A DNA stretch of 49,986 nucleotides from Candidatus Gastranaerophilales bacterium (GTDB taxonomy: Bacteria; Cyanobacteriota; Vampirovibrionia; Gastranaerophilales; Gastranaerophilaceae): assembly GCA_944326615.1 (NCBI GenBank), contig CALVEO010000008.1:1-49986 (forward strand), written 5' to 3'. Below, piece by piece: positions 8,198-15,843 of the stretch. Every line of letters begins with the position of its first letter. The first letter of the stretch is position 1. A program made the translations under genes and the position numbers. The notes under the pieces are model-generated. The model was not told where the DNA came from and did not search any database. It saw only the letters and a list, made by a program, of their open reading frames with translations.

Positions 8198-9535
8198 TTA
8201 TTCTTTTAAAAAGGACTCATAATTTCTTGCAAGTAAGTGAGTTCTTACCTGATTAATCAAATCGAGCGCTACACCTACCATGATTATTAATGAAGTTGCA
8301 CCGATACCTTGCAGAGTTTTTATGTTAGTAACGTAACTTGCAAGAGAGGGTACAAGAGCAATAATACCAAGTCCCATAGCCCCGATAAATGTAGTTTTGG
8401 TTAAAATTTTATCAAGAGCTTCTGCAGTCGGTCTGCCGGGTTTGATGCCAGGAATAGATGAACCATATTTCTTTAAGTTATCTGCAATATCTTTCGGCTG
8501 CATATTAGGCATGATTGATGCATAGAAAAATGTTAATGCAACAATTAACAAGAAATACAGCACATAATATGTGATGCCATCAGGGCTTAACACCTGATTT
8601 AAATGTATTACAACATTTTTAACAGCTTCGCTTTTGAAATTCGCCTGTCCCACAAGGCTTAAAATTGTTGACGGGAAAAGCAATATTGCAATTGCGAAGA
8701 TAATAGGCATAACACCGCCCGGATTAAGCTTAAACGGAATAAAAGAATTCATGCCGCCGTAAACTTTATTTCCGACCTGTCTTTTTGGATTAACAATAAT
8801 AACCTTTCTTACGGCTTCCTGCATTATTACAATGAATATCATTGCTGCAAAGAATATAAGAAGTAAAACTGCCAATCCAAGCTGCATCATAGAGTTATGA
8901 GCCACAATCTGCGCTGTTCTTGACGCGTAAATCGGAATTCCCGATAGGATACCAATAAAGATAATTAATGAACCACCATTACCGATACCTTTTTCTGTAA
9001 TAAGCTCTGATATCCACATAACAAGAACAGAACCGGCTGTTAATACAACGATTGAACTTATAAAGAACATTACTGGATTAACATTCGGCAATACAGCGCC
9101 TGGCAGGTGGTGAAGGTACATCATAAATATTAAAGATTGAAATACTGCCAGTACAACCGTAAATATACGTGTATACTGGGATAATTTTCTTCTGCCTGCT
9201 TCACCTTCCTCTTTCTGGAGTTTTTCAAGCGATGGTATTACTACAGAAACAAGCTGGATAATGATTGATGATGTAATGTAAGGCCCGATACCAAGTGCAA
9301 ATATAGAAACTTTTCCAAGAGCACCGCCTGAGAATAAATCTAAAAATCCGATTATATTATTTCCCTGTGCAATGTTCTGGAAAATCTGGTTGTTAATACC
9401 AAACAAAGGCATTTGAACCCCGAATCTGAATGCAGCAATCATCAGGAATGTAAAAAGAATTTTCTCTTTTAAACCTGAAGCCTGCCACATTGACATTAAA
9501 TCATCAGTTGTAGGCATTTTCATTTGTGGTGCCAT
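8198..9535 (-). CDS. secY: Protein translocase subunit SecY
   Basis: This 445-residue protein is the channel subunit of the Sec translocon. It has about ten membrane segments, the plug-region text FGINNQIFQNI and LFSGGALGKVSIFALGIGPYITSSI, and TM7-10 ending in MVGVALDLINQVRTHLLARNYESFLKE; length and C-terminus are typical. The ATG overlaps the rplO stop (TAATG). The usual downstream partners adk, map and infA are absent: a terminator follows directly. Confidence 0.97.
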   Translation of the reverse strand: MAPQMKMPTTDDLMSMWQASGLKEKILFTFLMIAAFRFGVQMPLFGINNQIFQNIAQGNNIIGFLDLFSGGALGKVSIFALGIGPYITSSIIIQLVSVVIPSLEKLQKEEGEAGRRKLSQYTRIFTVVLAVFQSLIFMMYLHHLPGAVLPNVNPVMFFISSIVVLTAGSVLVMWISELITEKGIGNGGSLIIFIGILSGIPIYASRTAQIVAHNSMMQLGLAVLLLIFFAAMIFIVIMQEAVRKVIIVNPKRQVGNKVYGGMNSFIPFKLNPGGVMPIIFAIAILLFPSTILSLVGQANFKSEAVKNVVIHLNQVLSPDGITYYVLYFLLIVALTFFYASIMPNMQPKDIADNLKKYGSSIPGIKPGRPTAEALDKILTKTTFIGAMGLGIIALVPSLASYVTNIKTLQGIGATSLIIMVGVALDLINQVRTHLLARNYESFLKE

Positions 9536-9981
9536 TATACTAACTCAACCTTTCCGCCTGCTTTTTCAATTTTTTCTTTGGCTGATGGTGTTACATAACA
9601 AGCTTTAACAGTAACAGCGTCTTTCAATTCGCCATTGCCTAAAACTCTTAAACCAACACAAGAAGGATGAACTCTTCCTGCTTCTTTTAAAATTTCGAGT
9701 GAAACTTCTTTCATACCATATTGAGCAATTCTGCCGACATTAATTTCAGCATATTCAAGCTGATTAATAATTTTAAAACCTTTTAATTTCGGCATTTGTC
9801 TGTAACCGGGCATTTGACCGCCTTCAAAACCTCTTTTAGCAGAGCTTCCTGAACGTTGTCCTTCACCGTTATGACCGCGGCATGATGTTTTACCTCTGCC
9901 TGATGAACGGCCTCTGCCTACTCTTTTAATTTTATGTGTTGAACCTTCTGCAGGTCTTAAATCTTCTAATGTAATTGTCAT
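9535..9981 (-). CDS. rplO: 50S ribosomal protein L15
   Basis: This 148-residue protein has the L15 N-terminus (LRPAEGSTHKIKRVGRGRSS), the Gly/Arg-rich RGHNGEGQRSG segment that threads into 23S rRNA, and the C-terminal KIEKAGGKVELV. It overlaps secY by 1 nt and follows rpmD after a 103-bp gap containing a hairpin. The ATG has an AAAGGAAA ribosome-binding site. Confidence 0.97.
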   Translation of the reverse strand: MTITLEDLRPAEGSTHKIKRVGRGRSSGRGKTSCRGHNGEGQRSGSSAKRGFEGGQMPGYRQMPKLKGFKIINQLEYAEINVGRIAQYGMKEVSLEILKEAGRVHPSCVGLRVLGNGELKDAVTVKACYVTPSAKEKIEKAGGKVELV

Positions 9982-10021
9982 TTTTAATTTCCTTTCTTAC
10001 TCGCTTTCGCTTACGCAATAC

Positions 10022-10079
10022 CGGAAGAGGTCAAAATTTTGTGAAGTCAGGCCAACAAACCTGGCTTCATGACCTCCGG
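10022..10079. repeat. Imperfect inverted repeat between rpmD and rplO
   Basis: Text near ccggaagaggtcaaaatttt (10021-10040) pairs imperfectly with catgacctccgg (10068-10079), enclosing tcaggccaacaaacctggc. The phrase catgacctcc also occurs in the dispersed repeat at 46337-46346, so this may be a repeat insertion inside the operon. Confidence 0.45.
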
Positions 10080-10084
10080 GCTTC

Positions 10085-10276
10085 TTATTCTACTATTTGA
10101 ACTAAATGAGGCACTTTGTTAACCATGCCTAAGATCGTTGCACTGTTGTAGTGTTCTACTACCTGATTTTGTTTTTTCAAACCTAAACCTGCAACAACCT
10201 TGCGCTGGGCTTCTGAAGCTCCGATAAGGCTTCTTACAAGTTTAATTTTTATTTGTTTTAATTCTGTTTTTGCCAT
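10085..10276 (-). CDS. rpmD: 50S ribosomal protein L30
   Basis: This 63-residue protein shows the L30 pattern: IKLVRSLIGASEAQRKVVAG, then LGLKKQNQVVEHYNSATILG and a C-terminal MVNKVPHLVQIVE. It sits between rpsE and rplO as in the standard spc operon, but is separated from both by about 100 bp. An AAAGGAAA ribosome-binding site precedes the ATG. Confidence 0.95.
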   Translation of the reverse strand: MAKTELKQIKIKLVRSLIGASEAQRKVVAGLGLKKQNQVVEHYNSATILGMVNKVPHLVQIVE

Positions 10277-10374
10277 TTTTATTTCCTTTTTATCATTTTA
10301 ATTATTACAGTTAATAAGTGAATAGGTTAATAGGTGAATTTAATTACGCCAAATACCTTATACTCCTATTCCGT

Positions 10375-11043
10375 CTAGTTAAGCAATTCAGCCATAGTCA
10401 AGCCGCGTTTTTTAGCTACTTCATTAAACGGTGTAAGAGCTTTTAATGCTTCTAAAGTAGCGTTTGCAGCATTCAAAGGAGCTTTAGAGCCTAAAGATTT
10501 TGCCAGAATATTTTCAATACCGGCAAGTTCAAGAACTAAACGAACAGCACCGCCTGCAATAATACCTGTACCTTGAGATGCAGGTTTAAGCATAACAGCA
10601 CCGGCTCCTGAACGACCTGTAATCGGGTGAGGAATTGTAGTTTTGAAGATAGGCACTGTAATAAGATTTTTTCTGCCGTCTGCGATTGCTTTTTGAATAG
10701 CAATAATAACTTCAGATGCCTTAGCACATCCTACACCTACCTGACCTTTTTTGTTGCCGACAATAACAATTGCGCGGAAGCTTAATTTTTTACCGCCTTT
10801 AACAACTTTAGTTACACGACTGATTTGAACAACACGTTCAATCCATTCAGACTGCGGTTTTTCTTCAGATGTTTCAATTTTTTGTTTTTTGCCGCGCCCG
10901 CGTCTTTGCCCGCGTGCAGGTTTTTCTTCAGCAGATTCTTCAACAGTCTCAGAAGCTGTTTCTTCAACTGTTTGAACTGATGTATCTTCCGATTCAACAG
11001 AAGTTTCTTCTACTGTCATTTCTTCTTTGTTTTCTAAATCCAT
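10375..11043 (-). CDS. rpsE: 30S ribosomal protein S5 with a long N-terminal extension
   Basis: This protein has 222 residues, whereas bacterial S5 is usually about 160-170. The core starts near residue 66 ([18 protein letters not shown]) and contains [20 protein letters not shown] and [20 protein letters not shown]. The first 65 residues are an added tail: a Glu/Thr/Ser/Val-rich acidic part (about 1-40) then a basic patch ([12 protein letters not shown]). The ATG is the only plausible upstream start and has an AAAGGTAAAAA site. It begins the cluster; rplR, rplF and rpsH are not upstream, where a divergent-type intergenic region and a pilin gene lie instead. Confidence 0.95.
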   Translation of the reverse strand: MDLENKEEMTVEETSVESEDTSVQTVEETASETVEESAEEKPARGQRRGRGKKQKIETSEEKPQSEWIERVVQISRVTKVVKGGKKLSFRAIVIVGNKKGQVGVGCAKASEVIIAIQKAIADGRKNLITVPIFKTTIPHPITGRSGAGAVMLKPASQGTGIIAGGAVRLVLELAGIENILAKSLGSKAPLNAANATLEALKALTPFNEVAKKRGLTMAELLN

Positions 11044-11238
11044 TGATTTTTACCTTTCATTTTACTTGTAATTATTTTATAAGCGCACGATATTATTTAT
11101 TTATAGGACTACGTGCGTAACACCGAATATACCAAAATAAAGCTAGTTAAAGCCTATGGTAAAATATTCGTGAGTAACTTTTCTGACATAATTATTATTA
11201 CAAAAAAAAATTTTATTTGCAATAGTATTTTAAGGAAA
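11044..11238 (-). promoter_or_regulatory. Putative leader/promoter region of the rpsE operon
   Basis: This 195-bp gap carries a minus-strand TTGCAA-N17-TAATAA candidate promoter near 11198-11226. Closer to rpsE it has an inverted repeat (cgcacg / cgtgcg, about 11092-11115) enclosing an AT-rich loop. Such a structure could serve r-protein autoregulation; this is inference. Confidence 0.35.
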
Positions 11239-11892
11239 TTAAAGTTTTCGTGGGTAGTCATTTTTTATTTCCCAGTTATCAAGCTGTAAGATTCCCGCGC
11301 AATAATTAGCATCTTCTTCGCAACTTTGAATTGCTTGAGCGCGCGAGCTGCATTTTGTTGCTTTAGGACAGTATGCTGAAAAATGTCCGCTGACAGCGGC
11401 TTTGATGTTTTTACCGCAAATTACAAAAACAAATTTATCGCTTCCAAGTTTATTTAGTCTTTTATTTCCGTTTGTATCAAATGTAATGTCAATGCAGCTT
11501 CCATTTCTAACATGAAAGTATGAGCCGTCCTGCAAAATAATTTTTATATAATTATTATAATCCGGATCTTCTTTTGCTGATATGTATTTAAAATATGGAG
11601 CCAGATAGTTATTGAAAAAGTTATGTGCTACATTACTATTTGCTTCTTTATCATATTCTCCCTCATCATTGTATATCATCTCTGTTTTGGGCCAATCTTT
11701 AATCGGTCCGTTATCAAGTTCTGCCATTATCAGTGCCTGACTCATTGTTGAATAAAACTTTTTTAAACGTGCACTTGTCTCCTGTCTTTTTGAATTTTGT
11801 ATAAGGGAGGGCATTGTTAATGCAGCTACAATTCCTATAATTCCAAGTGTTATTAAAACTTCTGCCAGCGTAAATCCGTTTTTTATATTCAT
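11239..11892 (-). CDS. Type II/IV pseudopilin
   Basis: This 217-residue protein has the class III prepilin leader MNIKNG, cleaved before FTLAE, with Glu5 present, followed by a 20-residue hydrophobic helix (VLITLGIIGIVAALTMPSLI). The C-terminal domain has six Cys and ends in LDNWEIKNDYPRKL, a signature shared with the other pilins in this window. It would be processed by a PilD-type peptidase and assembled in a type IV pilus or secretion pseudopilus. A GGAGGCG ribosome-binding site precedes the ATG. It is head-to-head with the XRE-type gene at 11994, 101 bp away. Confidence 0.88.
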   Translation of the reverse strand: MNIKNGFTLAEVLITLGIIGIVAALTMPSLIQNSKRQETSARLKKFYSTMSQALIMAELDNGPIKDWPKTEMIYNDEGEYDKEANSNVAHNFFNNYLAPYFKYISAKEDPDYNNYIKIILQDGSYFHVRNGSCIDITFDTNGNKRLNKLGSDKFVFVICGKNIKAAVSGHFSAYCPKATKCSSRAQAIQSCEEDANYCAGILQLDNWEIKNDYPRKL

Positions 11893-11915
11893 AAAAAAAT
11901 ACGCCTCCTAAATCC

Positions 11916-11928
11916 TTAGTACATGCTT
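11916..11928. promoter_or_regulatory. Operator-like 13-nt element at the pilin transcription start
   Basis: On the minus strand this reads aagcatgtactaa, just downstream of the -10 box (11930-11935), covering the predicted +1. A near match, aaggcatgactaa, lies in the same position at the 45.9-kb pilin promoter (45887-45899). Confidence 0.4.
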
Positions 11929-11929
11929 A

Positions 11930-11958
11930 ATTGTAACATAAAATCTCCAAAATAGCAA
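11930..11958 (-). promoter_or_regulatory. Promoter of the 11239-11892 pilin gene
   Basis: On the minus strand: TTGCTA (11953-11958), 17-nt spacer, TACAAT (11930-11935). Confidence 0.6.
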
Positions 11959-11993
11959 TATTTTTATTCCTATTATTTGATATATCTTAATTA

Positions 11994-12218
11994 ATGTCAA
12001 AAAAATTTGATAAAGTATTTCATAAAAAATTCGGTCAAAGGGTAAGATTTCTGCGCAAAGAACGCGGAATGACGCAGGAGCAGCTGAGTTTTGAAATTGA
12101 TGCAGATAACTCATATATTGCAAATATTGAAAATGCGCACAGAGATATACCTCTTTCCCGCATTAGAATGATTGCTAAAGCTCTGAATGTCGAACCTTAT
12201 GAACTTTTAAAATTTTAG
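11994..12218 (+). CDS. XRE-family helix-turn-helix regulator
   Basis: This 74-residue protein is a single Cro/C1-type HTH domain: FGQRVRFLRKERGMTQEQLS (helices 1-2), FEIDADNSYIANIENAHRDI (recognition helix), then SRIRMIAKALNVEPYELLKF. There is no other domain, so it probably acts as a small dimeric repressor. It is divergent from the pilin gene at 11239-11892, whose promoter it may control. TATATC lies 7 nt before the ATG with no Shine-Dalgarno, suggesting a leaderless mRNA. Its stop overlaps the convergent 12215 gene by 4 bp. Confidence 0.88.
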   Translation: MSKKFDKVFHKKFGQRVRFLRKERGMTQEQLSFEIDADNSYIANIENAHRDIPLSRIRMIAKALNVEPYELLKF

Positions 12219-12760
12219 CTGTCAAGATTGCCTGTTTTAATTTCTTGCAAAAATTCATTATAGGTAACATATTTTGCATTATTTTTTTTCAAAAATTTTT
12301 GAAATCTTGGCAGATCACTGTCAACAGTCTCTTTTATTGCTTTAGCTGCTACAAGATGCTTAGGAAAATTATTTTTTGCCGCATTTGCGCTGAATTTTGC
12401 ACTTCTTATAAAATTAGGAATCATATTTTTGAAATTATATAATGTAAGCTTCACTATATCTTTTCCTGTAAATACACACATGGGAAGATTATTAATAGTG
12501 TCATAATCAATCAATTTATACCTTACAGCGTTATTTATTACCCATTTTTGAGAAGCATTTTCTTTTACAGCCAAAGTTTTAAGATGTTCAAAAAACAATG
12601 ATTGTTCATAAGATTGCGCCCTAAACACAAAATTTTTTTTGTAAAAATTTTTATAGTTATTTGCAAAGTGTAAAAATTCGTCTGGCGAGGTTTTTACAAT
12701 TCTTATGGCTGTAAAATTCGGGTTATATTTGTTTTGATTATAATAATTACTAACCTTCAT
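12215..12760 (-). CDS. Hypothetical protein with N-terminal NPNFTA motif
   Basis: This 181-residue protein is Lys/Asn/Phe-rich and mostly helical with no clear membrane segment. Its N-terminus MKVSNYYNQNKYNPNFTAIR has the short early F-x-A motif also seen at 15139-15513 (HHPAFTAKF) and 40391-41188 (VSFSFKG). Function unknown. It has a good AAAAGGTG ribosome-binding site and directly follows the phosphomannomutase gene in the divergent block. Confidence 0.6.
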   Translation of the reverse strand: MKVSNYYNQNKYNPNFTAIRIVKTSPDEFLHFANNYKNFYKKNFVFRAQSYEQSLFFEHLKTLAVKENASQKWVINNAVRYKLIDYDTINNLPMCVFTGKDIVKLTLYNFKNMIPNFIRSAKFSANAAKNNFPKHLVAAKAIKETVDSDLPRFQKFLKKNNAKYVTYNEFLQEIKTGNLDS

Positions 12761-12773
12761 TATGCACCTTTTA

Positions 12774-14222
12774 TTATTTCAGAATATCTTTCAATGTATT
12801 AATCATACAAGTTTTAAATCTGTCGCACTCTTCATCATTTTTGGCTTCAAATCTAAGTGTAAAAACTGGTTCTGTATTACTTTGTCTTATCAGAGCAAAC
12901 CCTCCGTCAAAGACTATTCTCATGCCGTCAAGTGTGATTATTTCTTTTATATCGGACCCGAACAGGTTTCGGTTCGCTTCCACACACTTTTTAAATTTTT
13001 CAAGAACCTCTTTTTTCTTCTCATTAGGACAGGGGAAGCGGACTTCCGGAGATGAGCAAACTTCGTCAAAAGGTTTTAGCATATCTGAAATTTTGAAATT
13101 TGTATTAACTTTTTTGTGTTTTGCAATTATTTCAATAATTCTGCATCCTGCATAAATTGCATCGTCAAAACCGTAGTACCTGTCTTTGAAGAATGTATGC
13201 CCGCTCATTTCGCCTGCAAGCAAAGCATTTGTTTCTTTCATTTTGTCTTTTATATAACCGTGTCCGGTTTTGCACATAACAGCATTACCGCCGAGTTTGT
13301 TAATTTGATCATAAAGCACCTGAGAGCATTTAACCTCACTTACAACAGTCGGACAAGTTCCTGTTTTTTTACAATCTTCAATTAAATCCATTGCGTAAAT
13401 TAACAGTAATTTGTCGCCGGTTAAGAATTTTCCGTCTTCATCAATAATTCCTATTCTGTCGCTGTCGCCGTCATAGGCTATTCCTATATCTGCTTTATTT
13501 TCAACTACTACCTCTTTTAGTGTATCTAATGTTTTTTCAACACTTGGATTCGGGTGATGATTAGGGAAATTTCCGTCAGGTTCTGAAAATAATTCAATAA
13601 CATCACAGCCGAGTTTTCTGTAGAGTTCAGGTCCTACAACGCCGCCTGTTGCGTTTGCACTGTCAACAACAACCTTAACACCTTCGCCGATTTTGCCGAA
13701 TCGCTTTTCCATATCCTTTATATAATCAGGGATTATATCATATTGTTTTACTTGTGTCTGGCTGCATGGCTTAACGAGCGTGTCCGTCCAGTGTTTGAAT
13801 GTTATATCTTTAACTTCTGAAATTTGCTTTTCTGTTAAAGTTCTTTTGTTAAAAGTCATTTTTAAACCGTTGTATTCTTTAGGGTTGTGGCTGGCTGTAA
13901 TTATTGCAGCTGCAATAATGTTATATCCTGGAATTCCAACGACTTCTGAGTAGTACCCTATGGGTGTCGGGGCAAGCCCGAGCTGTATAACATTTGCACC
14001 GGTAGATGTTATACCTTCGGTTAAAGCTTTTTCAAGAGCTGGAGAATGCAGCCTTGCATCGCGTGTAATTGTAATCCACATATCAGTTTCTTTTTTGCCT
14101 GATTGATTCTTTAGCCATTCAACAAAGCCGCGGCCTGTGTTGTAGAAAAGTTCCTCAGTTATGTCTTCACCGTAAATCCCTCTTATATCATTTTTCCCGA
14201 ATGCATGTTCATATTTTTTCAT
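12774..14222 (-). CDS. Phosphomannomutase/phosphoglucomutase (ManB family)
   Basis: About 482 residues of the alpha-D-phosphohexomutase family, interconverting hexose 1- and 6-phosphates for polysaccharide precursors. Seen: the active-site serine in ITASHNPKEYNG, the Mg-binding loop DGDSDRIGI, the substrate loop GEMSGHTFF, and the C-terminal phosphate-binding loop RQSNTEPVFTLRFE. All four conserved regions are intact. Start choice: MKKYEHAF at 14222, preceded by AAGGGGAAA, rather than the upstream codons. It is divergent from the ABC permease at 14261, only 38 bp away. Confidence 0.93.
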   Translation of the reverse strand: MKKYEHAFGKNDIRGIYGEDITEELFYNTGRGFVEWLKNQSGKKETDMWITITRDARLHSPALEKALTEGITSTGANVIQLGLAPTPIGYYSEVVGIPGYNIIAAAIITASHNPKEYNGLKMTFNKRTLTEKQISEVKDITFKHWTDTLVKPCSQTQVKQYDIIPDYIKDMEKRFGKIGEGVKVVVDSANATGGVVGPELYRKLGCDVIELFSEPDGNFPNHHPNPSVEKTLDTLKEVVVENKADIGIAYDGDSDRIGIIDEDGKFLTGDKLLLIYAMDLIEDCKKTGTCPTVVSEVKCSQVLYDQINKLGGNAVMCKTGHGYIKDKMKETNALLAGEMSGHTFFKDRYYGFDDAIYAGCRIIEIIAKHKKVNTNFKISDMLKPFDEVCSSPEVRFPCPNEKKKEVLEKFKKCVEANRNLFGSDIKEIITLDGMRIVFDGGFALIRQSNTEPVFTLRFEAKNDEECDRFKTCMINTLKDILK

Positions 14223-14248
14223 ATTAAGTTTTCCCCTTTTAATTATTG

Positions 14249-14254
14249 TATAAT
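14249..14254 (+). promoter_or_regulatory. -10 box of the ABC permease gene, leaderless type
   Basis: TATAAT ends 6 nt before the ATG at 14261, with no Shine-Dalgarno. The -35 region is weak. Confidence 0.55.
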
Positions 14255-14260
14255 TATAGC

Positions 14261-15142
14261 ATGAAAAATTTTTTCGCAAATTTATCAGATAACGAACGAT
14301 TTGCAGGATGGATATTTATTCTCCCTGCACTTATCGGAACTTTAATTTTTATTTTAATCCCTGTAATATGTTCATTTGGTTTGAGTTTTGCTAAATGGGA
14401 TTTATTAAATCCTATTAAATTTGTTGGTTTTGATAATTACAAAGAAATTTTTTCAGATGCACTTTTTTATAAAATACTGTGGAATACTGTTGTATTTGCG
14501 CTATCGACATCAATTTTAGGTGTTATCATTCCGCTTGTACTTGCATGTATTTTAAATTCAAAAATCAGAGGGGCAGAGTTTTATAAAACCGCATATTTTC
14601 TTCCTTTTATCACTCCTATGGTTGTTATAGGCGTTGTTTGGGAGTGGATTTTTGATCCTAATATAGGCTTTTTAAATCATATTTTACACCTTCATATTAA
14701 TTGGCTTTATGATACACACTATGCAATGGCGGCACTTATTATAGTTTCTGTGTGGAAACTTATAGGGTATAATATGCTGATATTTTTAACAGGATTATCA
14801 GGAATTTCCCAAAGCCTGTTTGAAGCCGCAAAAATTGACGGCGCAAATTATTTCCAAATATTTAAAAATGTCACTGTTCCAATGCTTTCGCCTACTATAT
14901 TTTTTGTTGTTATTATAACAGCAATCAGCTCTTTTCAGGTTTTTGACCTGATTTATCTTATGACGCAGGGCGGTCCTTTTGACAGCACAAATGTTCTTGT
15001 TTACGCTATTTATAAGAACGCATTTGAATATTTTAACGCAGGCAAAGCCTCAGCCATTGCCTACGTGCTATTTATGATTATTCTAGTGTTAACCTTAATT
15101 CAGTGGAACTTAAGAAAAAAAATTGTGTATAATGAAAATTAA
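14261..15142 (+). CDS. ABC sugar transporter permease (MalF/UgpA type)
   Basis: About 293 residues with six membrane segments, starting FAGWIFILPALIGTLIFIL and including the MalF/UgpA text PLVLACILNSKIRGAEFYKT, GVVWEWIFDPNIGFLN and the EAA loop EAAKIDGANYFQIFKNVTVP near residues 194-213, which contacts the ATPase. It ends VLTLIQWNLRKKIV. The usual second permease, binding protein and ATPase are not adjacent, so it must pair with subunits encoded elsewhere. It faces and overlaps the 15139 gene by 4 bp. Confidence 0.9.
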   Translation: MKNFFANLSDNERFAGWIFILPALIGTLIFILIPVICSFGLSFAKWDLLNPIKFVGFDNYKEIFSDALFYKILWNTVVFALSTSILGVIIPLVLACILNSKIRGAEFYKTAYFLPFITPMVVIGVVWEWIFDPNIGFLNHILHLHINWLYDTHYAMAALIIVSVWKLIGYNMLIFLTGLSGISQSLFEAAKIDGANYFQIFKNVTVPMLSPTIFFVVIITAISSFQVFDLIYLMTQGGPFDSTNVLVYAIYKNAFEYFNAGKASAIAYVLFMIILVLTLIQWNLRKKIVYNEN

Positions 15143-15513
15143 ACAGTATAATTTTTCATTATATCTTCAGCAGTAACAGAATTTTTTACATCACCTCCAA
15201 CAAGGCTTCTGAATTTACGTCCTAAGGTGCCGAGTTCAATAATTCCGTTAAATGAAGCTTTCTCCGGAGTTTCTTCAGGCGTATTTATTACAGCTCTTCT
15301 CCCAATACTAAAATTTGAGAATACACCTGATGGAGTTTCGCCATGAATTAATAATATATCTCCGTTGTTTGCTTTTTTTATATTATATAGTGCGCTGTCA
15401 AGAACTCCGAGCTGTTTTGTATCTTTTGCGTATTGAACTACCTCTCTGAAGGCCCTGTTAGGCACAAATTTTGCAGTGAATGCAGGATGATGGCATCTTT
15501 TTTGAATTTCCAT
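15139..15513 (-). CDS. Hypothetical protein with N-terminal HPAFTA motif
   Basis: This 124-residue protein has no recognised domain. Its N-terminus MEIQKRCHHPAFTAKFVPNR carries the early P-x-F-x-A motif shared with other lineage-type hypotheticals here. The middle (GDILLIHGETPSGVFSNF) and the end (LGTLGRKFRSLVGGDVKNSV) look structured. A strong AAGGAGGT ribosome-binding site precedes the ATG. Confidence 0.6.
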   Translation of the reverse strand: MEIQKRCHHPAFTAKFVPNRAFREVVQYAKDTKQLGVLDSALYNIKKANNGDILLIHGETPSGVFSNFSIGRRAVINTPEETPEKASFNGIIELGTLGRKFRSLVGGDVKNSVTAEDIMKNYTV

Positions 15514-15561
15514 ATAATATACCTCCTTGTGTTGTTTCTCTATTAATATTCATAAAAAATT

Positions 15562-15614
15562 TTTTTTGCTAAAGAATAAATTTTTGTTACAAAAGTTATT
15601 TTTTGCTAAAGAAT
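15562..15614. repeat. Two direct repeats between divergent genes
   Basis: The 16-nt text ttttttgctaaagaat occurs at 15562-15577 and 15599-15614, 37 nt apart, between the divergent 15513 gene and the small ORF at 15661. This suits a pair of protein-binding sites. Confidence 0.45.
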
Positions 15615-15660
15615 TTTTAAAAACATTCCGTATTAGATAAAGTGATAGGGAGTGTTAATC

Positions 15661-15801
15661 ATGTTTGAAGATTTAAAAAAAGAAAAAATAGTAGTAGAGA
15701 TTACAAATCTTGTTGAGAAGGCAGAAAAAGCGCAGGAAGATATTGATTCATACTGCAAATTTATGAAAGGTGTAATTTTAAATACATCAGGACTAAACTA
15801 A
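15661..15801 (+). CDS. Small protein of 46 residues, unknown
   Basis: The reading frame starts MFEDLKKEKIVVEITNLVEK and ends MKGVILNTSGLN; it is amphipathic and helical, with no membrane segment. A GGGAG ribosome-binding site lies 8 nt before the ATG. A terminator hairpin begins inside its last codons, which supports a real, short transcription unit. No family recognised. Confidence 0.55.
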   Translation: MFEDLKKEKIVVEITNLVEKAEKAQEDIDSYCKFMKGVILNTSGLN

Positions 15802-15820
15802 CCGCCTGATGAAAATTTTT
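15785..15820 (+). terminator. Terminator of the small ORF
   Basis: Inverted repeat catcagg (15785-15791) / cctgatg (15805-15811), followed by aaaattttt. The stop codon of the small ORF lies in the loop. Confidence 0.6.
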
Positions 15821-15843
15821 AGTAATAATACTATATTATTTTT

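Noticed and set aside
10536-11120. Leucine- and lysine-rich frames over rpsE on both strands
   Set aside because: They are shadows of the rpsE codons, with no ribosome-binding sites of their own.
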